Origin: Clostridium sp. JN-1
Lineage (GTDB): Bacteria; Bacillota; Clostridia; Clostridiales; Clostridiaceae
Length of the DNA: 64,000 nucleotides
NCBI RefSeq assembly: GCF_003718715.1
Contig: NZ_CP033465.1
Coordinates: 806,001-870,000 of the forward strand
Direction: 5' to 3'
The notes below the pieces were generated by a model. That model saw only the letters and a list, made by a program, of their open reading frames with translations. It was not told where the DNA came from and ran no database searches. Positions 37,901 to 46,357 of the stretch are shown here, piece by piece. The position numbers were made by a program, and so were the translations under genes. Position 1 is the first letter of the stretch; each line of letters starts with the position of its first letter.

Positions 37901-40900
37901 TAGCTTATAAAATAAGTAAGGATGAAAAAGCATATTCAAATGAACTTACAGAGTATGAATTAAAAACTTTGAGGAGAATTAGTAGAAAAACATGGGCATA
38001 CTTTGAGGATTTTGTAAACCCTCAAAATAATTGGCTTACCCCAGATAACTATCAGGAGTTTCCAAGTAAAGGGGCAGCATTTAGAACATCACCAACAAAT
38101 ATTGGAATGAACCTTACATCAAATATTGCAGCTTATGATTTAGGTTATATTGGAATAGTAGAGCTCAAGGATAGGTTTTATAAGATTTTAACTAGTATGG
38201 AAAGTTTGAAAATGTTTAAGGGACATTTTTATAATTGGTATGATACAAAGACAAAGGAACCATTATATCCTAAGTATGTATCTACAGTTGATAGTGGAAA
38301 CTTAGTTGGATATACTTGGCTTGTATCTCAAGCTTTAAGTGATTATATAAATATGCCAGCATTAAATAAAAGTCTAGCTTACGGATTAATGGATACTCTT
38401 ATGCTAGCTAATGATGAAATAGAAAAAGAGCTTAATATAAAAGGCTTTTACTCAGAGAGTGCAGTTGAGTTCAATAATTTTAAGTTTGATTTAATTTCAT
38501 GGAAAAAGGTGCTCCTTGATTTATGGAGTAAGTGTCTCTATATTGAGAAAAACTCGCAGGGTAAAAAATTGTATTGGAACAATAAGGTTAAAACTTCAGT
38601 AAGTAAACACATAAATCAAATTCAGATATTATTTCCATGGGTTGATGTGTTTTCTGATAAATCAAGTAAATATAGTGAATTTGAATCTCAGTTGAATGAA
38701 ATTATAATGAAAGAGCCATTAACTGAACTATGTGATAAAATAGACAGTTTGAAGTTAAAGTTTCAAACGAAATCGCTGAATTTAGAATTTAAAAAGAGTG
38801 ATGTTAAACAATTTGAAGATCTTGTAGAAAGTAGTAAAAATGAAATAAAAAATCTAATAGAAAGTATAAAAAATATTAAATCAAGGTTAAATACAATAGC
38901 GGAAAATACTGATTTTAAACTAGTATATGATGGAAAAAAGCAGCTTTTTAGCATAGGATATAATTGTGAAAGAGGAAGTATAGATAAGTGTTATTACGAT
39001 TTGATGGCTTCTGAAGCAAGGCAAGCAAGTTTTGTATCAATAGCCAAGGGAGATGTAAGCCAGTCACATTGGTTTAAGCTCAATAGAGCACTTACTATGA
39101 TTGGTAAAAACAAAGCTTTAGTATCGTGGAGCGGTACTATGTTTGAGTATTTTATGCCGCTGCTTATTATGAAAAATTATCCTAATACTCTTATGGATGT
39201 AACCTATAAATCTGTTATTGAAGGTCAAAAAAAGTACTGCATGAAAAAAAATGTACCTTGGGGAATATCGGAGGCTGCATTTTATGATTTTGATATAAAT
39301 TCAAATTATCAATACAAGGCTTTTGGAGTACCTAATGTAGGATTAAAAAGGGGACTTATGGATGACCTTGTAATTTCACCTTATTCATCTGTAATGGCAC
39401 TTCAACTTGATTTTAAGGGGGCATTTGATAACATTGAGCAGTTGATAGGAATAGGTATGGAAGGATTATATGGATTGTATGAATCGGTTGATTATACAAA
39501 AAGTAGACTTCCAAAAGGTAAGGATAAAGCTATTGTAAAATGCTTTATGGTTCACCATCAAGGTATGAGTTTAATGGCATTTGACAATGTCTTAAATGGC
39601 AATATACTTCAAAATAGATTTCATAAAATACCAAGAGTTAAGGCAACAGAATTATTACTTCAGGAGAAAGTTCCAAAGACTGTTATATATAATAGAGAGC
39701 AGAAGATTGATGATATTACTGATGTCAAACTTGAAAATCAAAATATAGCTAGAAATTTTGATACGGCTTTAACTGAAATGCCTGAAACACATATAATGTC
39801 CAATGGTGAGTATTCGCTTATGATTACAAATAGTGGAAGCGGTTACGGTAAAAAGGATGATATCATGCTCTATAGATGGAGAGAAGATGTCACAAATGAT
39901 AATAAGGGAATGTTTTTCTATATAAAAAATATAAATTCAAATGAGTATTGGTCGTCTTCATATGAACCTTGCAAGTATGAGGGAGAAGATTATAAAGTTA
40001 CTTTTTCACTAGATAAGGCAGAATTTGAGAGAAAAGATGGAAACATATTAACTCATACTGATGTAATTGTATCAAGTGAAGACAATGCTGAGATAAGGAG
40101 AATTTCAATAACAAATCAAAGTGAACATCGCAGAGAAATTGAAATAACTAGCTATTGTGAGATAACAATGTCTCCTTATAATGCAGATTTAGTCCATCCT
40201 GCATTTGGCAACTTATTTATAGAAACTGAGTACAATGATGATTTGAAATGTATAATTGCAAATAGAAGATCTAGAAAAAAAGAAGGAACACAGAATTGGA
40301 TGATGCAGACAGCAGCACTAGATGGAAAATATATAGGCCATATACAGTATGAAACTAGCAGAGCTAATTTTATAGGAAGAGGTAGAGATCTTACAGATCC
40401 ACAAGCCATGGACAGCGATGTTCAATTAAAGATGAATGTTGGTTCAGTAATAGACCCAATTATAAGTATGAGAGTTAGAATTGGGGTAGAAAAAGGTCAG
40501 ACAGTTAAACTTGCTTTTACTACTGGAATGGCTAATTCAAAAGAGAAAGTAATTGAATTGGCACAAAAGTATAATAATATGAATAATATAGCAAGAGAAT
40601 TTGAAATATCATGGACAGGTGCTCAAATACAGCTTGATTATCTTGGAATAAAATCTACTCAAGCTAATGTATATCAAATTGCGGCTTCAAAGATATTATT
40701 TTTAAGTACACTATTAGGTGATAGAGCTGAGTATATAAAAAATATTAAAAAAGGTCAATCTGCACTGTGGCCATATGGTATTTCTGGAGATTTGCCGATT
40801 GTAATTGCTGTAATTAGGGATTATAAAGATATAAATGTACTTAAGAGAATTTTAAAAGCACATGAGTATTGGAACATAAAAGGACTTAAAGTGGATTTAG

Positions 40901-43596
40901 TCATTTTAAATTTAAAAGATAGTTCGTATATTCAAGAACTTCAAGATTGTGTAAGCAGCGTGATAAATTCAGGTTATGAAAGAAATAATAAAAATAAGAG
41001 CGGAGGAGTTTTCTTATATAGTAAATCCACTATGAAAGAAGACGATATTGAATTTATAATGGGTATAGCTAGAATTGTGCTTGACTGCAGTAATGAATCA
41101 ATAGTTTCTCAAGTTAAGGATAAGGAAGTAAATAGACTGGAAAAACAAGAGCCAATTCAAGTTCAACTTAAAGAATATAATTATACAAATTATAAATTTG
41201 AAGTTCCTAGTTTGGATTATTTTAATGGCATAGGAGGTTTTGATTCTCAAAGTAACTCTTATATTATAGTACTTAAAAATGGAGAAACTACACCGGCTCC
41301 ATGGATAAATGTAATTTCAAATAAGGAATTTGGTTTTCATGTTTCAGAAAGTGGAGTTTCTTATACTTGGAACAAAAACAGCAGGGAAAATAAGCTTACA
41401 ACATGGTCAAATGATCCTGTAGTTGATGGAGAGGCTGAAGAAATATATATTAGAGATGAAGTTACAGGTAAGCTTTGGAGCATATCTTGTAAGCCTATAA
41501 ATGATAATGGGGAATATATAATCGAACATGGTTTTGGATACTCGACTTTTAAACATGAAGCTTATGGTATTCTAGGTCAAATGACAATGTTTTTAGATAC
41601 GAATGAAAGTGTGAAGTTATGTAAGGTAAAACTAAAAAATAATTCTGATGTTAATAGAAATTTATCCGTGACTTATTATGCAAAACTTGTAATGGGAGTT
41701 ACTCATGAGAGTACGGCTCAATATATATATACGGGATTTGATGAAAATTACAATTATATGTATGCTAAAAATCCTTACAGTGAGCATTTTGGAAACTTAA
41801 TATGTTATTCAAAGATATATGGTGGTGAAGAACTATCTTATACAGGAGACAGAAAAGAGTTTATTGGCAGAGGAGGAAGCATAGAATCTCCTCGGGGACT
41901 AAAGTATAAAAATTTATCAAATTACGCTGGTGCAGGTATAGATCCATGTATGTGTCAAACTGCAAAGATCAATTTAAAACCTGGAGAGGAAAAAGAAATA
42001 CTAATAATTTTAGGGGAAACTTATGGTTTTGAACAAATAGAAGATGTTGTTAAAAAATATGAAAACTCCAGTGAAAGTTACAAAACACTATCTTATACAA
42101 AGGACTATTGGATGAAACTTCTCAGTGCAATAAAAGTTGAAACTCCAGATAAGTCAATGGACATAATGCTAAATGGGTGGCTTTTGTATCAAGTAATATC
42201 TTGTAGATATTGGTCAAGGACAGCTTTTTATCAATCTGGTGGAGCTTATGGATTTAGAGATCAACTGCAGGATGTAATGGCAATAGAGTATGCTGATCCA
42301 AGCATAACTAGAAAACATATATTGTACAGTGCTTCAAGACAATATATTGAAGGTGATGTACAACATTGGTGGCATCCTATAGTTGAAAGTGGTATAAGAA
42401 CTAGATTTTCAGATGATTTATTATGGCTTCCTTATGTAGTTATAGATTATATAAAAAATACAGAAGACTATAGTATATTAGATGAAGAGGTTGGATATCT
42501 TGAAGATGAACCATTAAAGGAAGGAGAGGATGAAAGATACAATATATCGAAGGTGTCTGACAAGGTAGGTACTATATATGAACACTGCATAAAGGCAATA
42601 GATAAATCACTTAAATTTGGAGAACATAATATACCACTTATGGGATCTGGAGATTGGAATGACGGCATGAATTCTGTAGGTAATAAAGGGAAGGGTGAAA
42701 GTGTATGGCTTGCATGGTTCTTATATAGTATACTTGATAACTTTATTTCGATAAGTGAGTTTAATAAGGATGAATATCATGTAAAGAAATACGGCGAAAT
42801 GAAAGAATTTATAAGAGAAAATGTAGAAAAGAATGCATGGGATGGAAGCTGGTACAGGAGAGCTTACTTTGATGATGGAACTGCCCTTGGATCAGTTAAA
42901 AATGATGAATGTAAAATAGATTCACTTTCACAGTCATGGGCAGTAATATCAAAGGCAGCAAAGAAATCAAGGGCAAAAGAAGCAATAGGTGCTCTTGAAA
43001 AAAATCTTATAGATTACAATAAGGGAATAGTTTTACTTTTAACTCCAGCGTTTGATAAATCTTCACTTGATCCTGGATATATAAAAGGGTACATTCCAGG
43101 AGTTAGAGAAAATGGAGGACAGTACACTCATGCAGCTATATGGGTTATATTGGCTTTAATTGAGATGGGATACAATAATAAGGCATGGAAGATATTTAAC
43201 ATGATAAATCCTATAAATCACTCTATTTCATATTTGGATTGTCAAACTTATAAGGTTGAACCATATGTCTTAGCTGCAGATGTTTATGCAGTTCAATCCC
43301 ATGTTGGTAGAGGAGGATGGACCTGGTACACTGGAGCTGCAGGTTGGATGTATAGAGTTGGAACGCAGGGTATATTAGGATTTAATTTTAAGGGTAAAAG
43401 TGGTTTTACTATAAATCCATGTGTACCTGATGAATGGAAAAATTATAATATCATTTATACAAGAGGAAAATGTAAATACAGCATAAGTGTAAACAGAGAT
43501 GAAGAAAAAGGTATATGGCTTGATGGTAAACTAATTGAGAATAGTATAATTCCATTTTTAGAAAATGGAGAACACAAAGTTAAAGTTAATTTTTGA
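34942..43596 (+). CDS. Giant cyclic beta-1,2-glucan synthase-like protein (GT84-GH189-GH94)
   Basis: A 2884-residue membrane protein resembling NdvB/Cgs. An N-terminal membrane helix is followed by a helical region; two helices at about 428-485; a glycosyltransferase domain with VVIPTLLND (about 508), DxD-type ITLDADTKLP (about 645) and HRWVRGDWQLIPW (about 793); more helices between 825 and 990; a glucoamylase-like cyclisation domain (RTSPTNIGMNL, about 1050, to 1570); and a C-terminal phosphorylase-type half with two beta-domains and an (alpha/alpha)6 barrel containing GSGDWNDGMN (about 2568). GTG 34942 is preferred, eight bases after AAAGGA. It should build and cyclise beta-1,2-glucan from UDP-glucose. 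Confidence 0.9.
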   Translation: MIYYIYTLIICILLLLFLHSILRRFKYNDSVDNIMDDVPSINASREELEKRAVEISNNSYANRKSNCRRKLIKSLDKSYSEILEGNDYIDREFKNKKDVLQCAEWILDNLYLIQREYANIKKYMPRSYYNDLPVISKGIMKGYPRIYYIAVEMISYTDGRIDEDVIKTFINAYQKSTILTSAELWALPIMIRIALIQNISKITQKIVFAQREREKADKIAQDIINAIDSDNVKKELQKISAVNMKLTPHLVERILKLMRDNEIENPDVYSWIDEKLDTLETDANRIVLVEHQKQLSYQASIGNSITSIREIASLNWRYSFEKLSYVENILRKDPSNIYENMDFQSRDYYRHVIEKISRYVNLPESSIAKKAVECAKEYSDKIGSKECEKHVGYFIVDDGIYVLSKKIGLKRSKLKFISSKFINVHPRLYITFMILSTIVLSLITTASIYNYDTNPIAWKYVLAFIVILIPISEIIISIFNWSVSKLVEPRFIPKMNFEGGVPQESSTMVVIPTLLNDENRVKHILGEMEVYYLANGGPNMYFGLLGDFKDSSEEHEKNDENITKLALKLVKKLNEKYAKGGKDIFYFFNRYRQYNEKEGTWLGWERKRGKIMEFNELLKGSENTSYDVISGDITNLNKLKYIITLDADTKLPRDSAKKLIGAMAHVLNKPYIDIKSKKVLRGHGLMQPRISVSNSSANKTMFARIFSGETGMDLYTNAISDVYEDLFGEGIFTGKGIYDIDAFYNILKNEIPENSVLSHDLLEGSYVRAALLTDVELIDGYPAYYNSSCKRLHRWVRGDWQLIPWLFKKSPLNMLSKWKIFDNLRRSLISPTIIILVILSLFIFKNPDKWLVIAFISLLGPIFFDVSESVILPNTGVTLTGKIDSWKNVIEQVFLIFCFLPYQAYLMLDAIIRTLYRLFISKKNLLEWQTAADAEANIGKSLSSYIENMWVSSLISIIIAAAAFKDSIDTGVLLIPTAILWFLSPWIAYKISKDEKAYSNELTEYELKTLRRISRKTWAYFEDFVNPQNNWLTPDNYQEFPSKGAAFRTSPTNIGMNLTSNIAAYDLGYIGIVELKDRFYKILTSMESLKMFKGHFYNWYDTKTKEPLYPKYVSTVDSGNLVGYTWLVSQALSDYINMPALNKSLAYGLMDTLMLANDEIEKELNIKGFYSESAVEFNNFKFDLISWKKVLLDLWSKCLYIEKNSQGKKLYWNNKVKTSVSKHINQIQILFPWVDVFSDKSSKYSEFESQLNEIIMKEPLTELCDKIDSLKLKFQTKSLNLEFKKSDVKQFEDLVESSKNEIKNLIESIKNIKSRLNTIAENTDFKLVYDGKKQLFSIGYNCERGSIDKCYYDLMASEARQASFVSIAKGDVSQSHWFKLNRALTMIGKNKALVSWSGTMFEYFMPLLIMKNYPNTLMDVTYKSVIEGQKKYCMKKNVPWGISEAAFYDFDINSNYQYKAFGVPNVGLKRGLMDDLVISPYSSVMALQLDFKGAFDNIEQLIGIGMEGLYGLYESVDYTKSRLPKGKDKAIVKCFMVHHQGMSLMAFDNVLNGNILQNRFHKIPRVKATELLLQEKVPKTVIYNREQKIDDITDVKLENQNIARNFDTALTEMPETHIMSNGEYSLMITNSGSGYGKKDDIMLYRWREDVTNDNKGMFFYIKNINSNEYWSSSYEPCKYEGEDYKVTFSLDKAEFERKDGNILTHTDVIVSSEDNAEIRRISITNQSEHRREIEITSYCEITMSPYNADLVHPAFGNLFIETEYNDDLKCIIANRRSRKKEGTQNWMMQTAALDGKYIGHIQYETSRANFIGRGRDLTDPQAMDSDVQLKMNVGSVIDPIISMRVRIGVEKGQTVKLAFTTGMANSKEKVIELAQKYNNMNNIAREFEISWTGAQIQLDYLGIKSTQANVYQIAASKILFLSTLLGDRAEYIKNIKKGQSALWPYGISGDLPIVIAVIRDYKDINVLKRILKAHEYWNIKGLKVDLVILNLKDSSYIQELQDCVSSVINSGYERNNKNKSGGVFLYSKSTMKEDDIEFIMGIARIVLDCSNESIVSQVKDKEVNRLEKQEPIQVQLKEYNYTNYKFEVPSLDYFNGIGGFDSQSNSYIIVLKNGETTPAPWINVISNKEFGFHVSESGVSYTWNKNSRENKLTTWSNDPVVDGEAEEIYIRDEVTGKLWSISCKPINDNGEYIIEHGFGYSTFKHEAYGILGQMTMFLDTNESVKLCKVKLKNNSDVNRNLSVTYYAKLVMGVTHESTAQYIYTGFDENYNYMYAKNPYSEHFGNLICYSKIYGGEELSYTGDRKEFIGRGGSIESPRGLKYKNLSNYAGAGIDPCMCQTAKINLKPGEEKEILIILGETYGFEQIEDVVKKYENSSESYKTLSYTKDYWMKLLSAIKVETPDKSMDIMLNGWLLYQVISCRYWSRTAFYQSGGAYGFRDQLQDVMAIEYADPSITRKHILYSASRQYIEGDVQHWWHPIVESGIRTRFSDDLLWLPYVVIDYIKNTEDYSILDEEVGYLEDEPLKEGEDERYNISKVSDKVGTIYEHCIKAIDKSLKFGEHNIPLMGSGDWNDGMNSVGNKGKGESVWLAWFLYSILDNFISISEFNKDEYHVKKYGEMKEFIRENVEKNAWDGSWYRRAYFDDGTALGSVKNDECKIDSLSQSWAVISKAAKKSRAKEAIGALEKNLIDYNKGIVLLLTPAFDKSSLDPGYIKGYIPGVRENGGQYTHAAIWVILALIEMGYNNKAWKIFNMINPINHSISYLDCQTYKVEPYVLAADVYAVQSHVGRGGWTWYTGAAGWMYRVGTQGILGFNFKGKSGFTINPCVPDEWKNYNIIYTRGKCKYSISVNRDEEKGIWLDGKLIENSIIPFLENGEHKVKVNF

Positions 43597-43617
43597 AATT
43601 GATGAATAATTATAGGA

Positions 43618-43743
43618 TTTCTAGTTCATGCATTAACTTATACGCAGGGAAATATATACAGTCTAAAGGCACATTAAAAGTTTTTTACAGTGTCAAAGGC
43701 TGTATATATTTCTCGGAGTGTAGGTTAAGTTGCAAACTAGAAA
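43618..43743. repeat. 126-bp near-complete inverted repeat upstream of desulfoferrodoxin
   Basis: Outer arms TTTCTAGTT (43618-43626) and AACTAGAAA (43735-43743) pair perfectly; middle segments around TTAACTTATAC and GTGTAGGTTAA pair with G-U pairs; inner arms GGGAAATATATACAG (43647-43661) and CTGTATATATTTCTC (43700-43714) pair over 15 positions with one G-U. A 38-nt apical segment remains. It contains no gene and no T-run. It could be a structured leader of the desulfoferrodoxin mRNA or a MITE-like element. Confidence 0.75.
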
Positions 43744-43789
43744 CACTATAATGGCGGCAAATACAAAATACCAAAATGGAGGGATTAGA

Positions 43790-44164
43790 ATGACAGAACT
43801 TAAGCAAATATATAAATGTGAAGTTTGTGGAAACATTGTTGAAGTTGTTCACCAAGGCAAAGGCGCATTAGTTTGCTGCGGAAAAGAAATGAAACTTCTT
43901 GATGAAAACACAACTGACGCAGCTCATGAAAAACATGTTCCGGTTATTGAGAAAATTCAAGACGGAGTGTATGTGAAAGTAGGAGGAATAGAGCATCCTA
44001 TGACAGAAAAGCATTATATTGAATGGATTGAAGTTCATACACCTCATAAGGTATGTAGAAAGCATTTAAGACCAAATGATAAACCTGAAGCAGTATTTAA
44101 GGTAGATGAAGAAGTTTTATTTGCAAGAGAGTATTGTAATATTCATGGATTATGGAGAAAATAA
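43790..44164 (+). CDS. dfx: Desulfoferrodoxin (2Fe-superoxide reductase)
   Basis: A 124-residue non-haem iron protein that reduces superoxide to peroxide in anaerobes. Centre I ligands are C10, C13, C29 and C30 (CEVCGN ... LVCCGKE). Centre II is formed by the histidines in [20 protein letters not shown] and the Cys/His pair in YCNIHGLW, and E47 is the usual sixth-position glutamate. ATG 43790 is six bases after GGAGGG (43778-43783); the longer open frame runs into the inverted repeat and is not used. Confidence 0.95.
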   Translation: MTELKQIYKCEVCGNIVEVVHQGKGALVCCGKEMKLLDENTTDAAHEKHVPVIEKIQDGVYVKVGGIEHPMTEKHYIEWIEVHTPHKVCRKHLRPNDKPEAVFKVDEEVLFAREYCNIHGLWRK

Positions 44165-44180
44165 ATTAAAAAGTTATAAC

Positions 44181-44236
44181 TTGACACAAACATAACTTGA
44201 CAGGGTATTGACAATTTTAAAGTTTAGTAATATTAT
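44181..44236 (+). promoter_or_regulatory. Promoter of the trpS T-box leader
   Basis: TTGACA (44208-44213) and TATTAT (44231-44236) with 17-bp spacing. Two further TTGACA hexamers at 44181 and 44197 precede it without well-placed -10 partners. Confidence 0.7.
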
Positions 44237-44242
44237 AGTAAA

Positions 44243-44512
44243 AATGAAGTCCTTTGATTGAAAGCAAGTAAGCTTAAAAACAGACTTTAAGAGAGCTGTA
44301 GATGGTGTGATTACAGTAGTTATGATTGAGCTGAATGGGTTCATGAGGTTCGGAATGAATTAAGTAGTAATTCTAGACGTATGCTTTACGTTATAAAAGC
44401 AGGATATTAAATGTATCTTTAATGAGCTTAAAGTACTTTCAAATGTACTTTTAAACTTAGGTGGCAAAGCGGTAACACGCCCTATGAATTTTGAAATCAT
44501 AGGGCTTTTTTT
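44243..44512 (+). promoter_or_regulatory. T-box riboswitch of trpS (specifier UGG, tryptophan)
   Basis: A leader of about 270 nt with a variant T-box core AGGTGGCAAAGCGG (44459-44472; TGGC retained) and a terminator formed by GCCCTATGA (44479-44487) and TCATAGGGC (44497-44505) followed by seven T. The specifier is TGG at 44336-44338 in the context GAA-TGG-G, the tryptophan codon. Stem I carries an AAGAGAGC bulge (44289-44296) and GATGGTGTGA apical segment. Uncharged tRNA-Trp should prevent termination and allow trpS expression. Confidence 0.92.
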
Positions 44513-44549
44513 ATAAAATTATTAAAGTAATACTTTGGAGGTAAACGTT

Positions 44550-45557
44550 ATGGAAGAAAAGAAGAAAGTAATATTTAGTGGAATACAACCGTCTGGAAAT
44601 TTAACATTGGGTAATTACTTAGGAGCATTAAAAAATTGGGTAAAGCTTCAAGATGAAGATAAATATGAATGCTATTTTTGCGTAGTTGATTTACATGCAA
44701 TAACTGTAAGGCAAGAACCTAAGGATTTGAGAAGAAGAACTTTAGAAGTTTTAGCAATATATCTGGCAGCTGGAATAGATCCAGAAAAAACTACGCTGTT
44801 TATTCAATCACACGTATCAACACATTCAGAAGCAGCATGGCTTTTAAATTGTTTTACGTATATTGGTGAAGCATCAAGGATGACACAATTTAAGGATAAG
44901 TCTAAAAGATATGGTGAATCTGTTAGTGTTGGATTATTAGATTATCCAATTTTAATGGCAGCAGATATACTGCTCTACAATGCAGATTTAGTTCCTGTTG
45001 GAAAGGATCAAACTCAGCATCTTGAACTGGCAAGGGACATTGCCCAAAGATTCAATAATTTATATAGTCCTACTTTTACATTACCAGAAGGTTATATACC
45101 TGAAGAAGGTGCTAAAATAATGGACTTACAGGAGCCAACTAAAAAAATGTCTAAATCAGCAGATAATCCTAATAGCTATATACTCATAATGGATCCGCCT
45201 GAAGTTATAAGAAAGAAAATAAATAGGTGTGTTACAGACAGTATAGGAGTTGTAAATTATACTGATGAACAACCGGGAATAAAAAATTTGATTACTATAT
45301 TAGGAGCTATAAGTGGACTTAAACCAGATGAAATAGTAGAAAAGTATAAAGGTAAAGGATATGCTGAATTTAAAAAAGATGCAGCGGATGCCATAGTAGG
45401 AGAACTTGAACCTATACAACAAAAGGTACAAAAATTCCTTAGCGATAAAGAATATTTGGAAAGTATATACAAAGCTGGTGCACAAAAAGCTTATTATGTT
45501 TCAAATAAGGTTCTTAGAAAGATGCAGAAAAAGATAGGTTTTATACCAAGAGCATAA
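44550..45557 (+). CDS. trpS: Tryptophanyl-tRNA synthetase
   Basis: A 335-residue class I synthetase. The HIGH-type motif is PSGNLTLGNYLGA and the KMSKS loop is KKMSKSADNP. GKDQTQHLELARDIA is the conserved TrpRS tRNA/ATP region. ATG 44550 lies eight bases after GGAGG (44537-44541); an upstream TTG at 44535 overlaps that site. The T-box leader matches its amino acid. A truncated palindromic repeat starts right at the stop codon. Confidence 0.97.
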   Translation: MEEKKKVIFSGIQPSGNLTLGNYLGALKNWVKLQDEDKYECYFCVVDLHAITVRQEPKDLRRRTLEVLAIYLAAGIDPEKTTLFIQSHVSTHSEAAWLLNCFTYIGEASRMTQFKDKSKRYGESVSVGLLDYPILMAADILLYNADLVPVGKDQTQHLELARDIAQRFNNLYSPTFTLPEGYIPEEGAKIMDLQEPTKKMSKSADNPNSYILIMDPPEVIRKKINRCVTDSIGVVNYTDEQPGIKNLITILGAISGLKPDEIVEKYKGKGYAEFKKDAADAIVGELEPIQQKVQKFLSDKEYLESIYKAGAQKAYYVSNKVLRKMQKKIGFIPRA

Positions 45558-45622
45558 AAACAGAGGACAGAGGACAGTGAAGGAGGATTTTTCTCCGCTG
45601 CGCTGCAAAAAATCTTTAATTA
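45555..45622 (+). repeat. Palindromic GGACAGA-ended element, copy C (truncated)
   Basis: Begins at the trpS stop codon (TAA-AAACAGAGGACAGAGG) and follows copies A, B and D through GGAGGATTTTTCTCCGC and AATCTTTAATTA, then stops matching at 45623. Only the left third is present. The sequence right after it begins GGGAACGTCC and continues ATTTGTGTAAA, which looks like an end of an IS256-type element, so insertion and later deletion may have removed the rest. Confidence 0.8.
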
Positions 45623-45699
45623 AGGGAACGTCCATAGATTTGTGTAAAATAGAATAGATAAGATAAAATTTACTTGAAAATTACTATAGGATTAAGTGG

Positions 45700-45759
45700 T
45701 ATGCTCCCCTTAAGGTAACAGATTTTATTTTTTAATCTGTCTACTATAAGGGGAGCATA
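45700..45759. repeat. 60-bp hairpin element between trpS and lipoprotein gene
   Basis: TATGCTCCCCTTA (45700-45712) and TAAGGGGAGCATA (45747-45759) enclose ACAGATT (45718-45724) and AATCTGT (45734-45740), so almost the entire segment folds into one stem. There is no clean T-run on either side. It may act as a terminator for the convergent genes or be a terminal-repeat remnant of a mobile element. Confidence 0.65.
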
Positions 45760-45776
45760 TAAACCCTATAAGGCTT

Positions 45777-46295
45777 TTAACTTTTTATTTTAAAATAAGT
45801 TTCGGCATCTTTTTGAAGCTTTTTTAAGGAAGAATCATCAAAACCAGGATCTTTAGCTGCTTTTTTTCTAACAGATTTAGGGAATATTTTAAGAGATTCG
45901 TCTGTTTCTTCTGCTCTTGATATATTACAGTTTACAAATTTATAATTATTATTTTCCTGTTTGACCGTAAGAACTGCAGTAAAATCTCCTCCTGTCCCCA
46001 TAAGTAGCTTATTATCTTTGACATAGTATTCTTGTGCTAGTAAGAATAAATATATCTTTATTGTGCTGTTATCTTTTTCTGAATCTATTACCTTATAATC
46101 ACAAAATGCCTTACCACCAAAGGAAAGCGGTATTGATGTTGGTTCAACATTCTTTTTAATTATACTGTCTAATGTGTACTTTGGAATTGGTGCTGCAGCT
46201 TCTTGTTTTGGTGATGCAGGTTGAATAGAAGAGCAGCCAATTACTGCTAAAAGGGTTATTATAAGAGAGTATATGCCTATCTTTCTATAATTCAT
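45777..46295 (-). CDS. Putative lipoprotein of unknown function
   Basis: A 172-residue protein with a lipoprotein signal (hydrophobic IGIYSLIITLLAVIGC; lipobox AVIGC, Cys at about residue 21), a Pro/Ala/Gln-rich linker, then a mixed alpha/beta domain and a Lys-rich C-terminus. The ATG at 46295 follows GGAGG by six bases. It precedes no obvious partner; the next upstream gene is another small lipoprotein, so the two may be a surface pair. I do not recognise a family. Confidence 0.7.
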   Translation of the reverse strand: MNYRKIGIYSLIITLLAVIGCSSIQPASPKQEAAAPIPKYTLDSIIKKNVEPTSIPLSFGGKAFCDYKVIDSEKDNSTIKIYLFLLAQEYYVKDNKLLMGTGGDFTAVLTVKQENNNYKFVNCNISRAEETDESLKIFPKSVRKKAAKDPGFDDSSLKKLQKDAETYFKIKS

Positions 46296-46357
46296 CACTG
46301 ACCTCCATTATTAGTAAGGCTTGTATCTATTTTACACACCAAGATATTCTTGCAGAG

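Noticed and set aside
43730-43789. Longer N-terminus for desulfoferrodoxin starting at TTG 43730
   Set aside because: It would translate through the inverted repeat arm and lacks a ribosome site; the ATG at 43790 has GGAGGG and gives the family's usual N-terminus.
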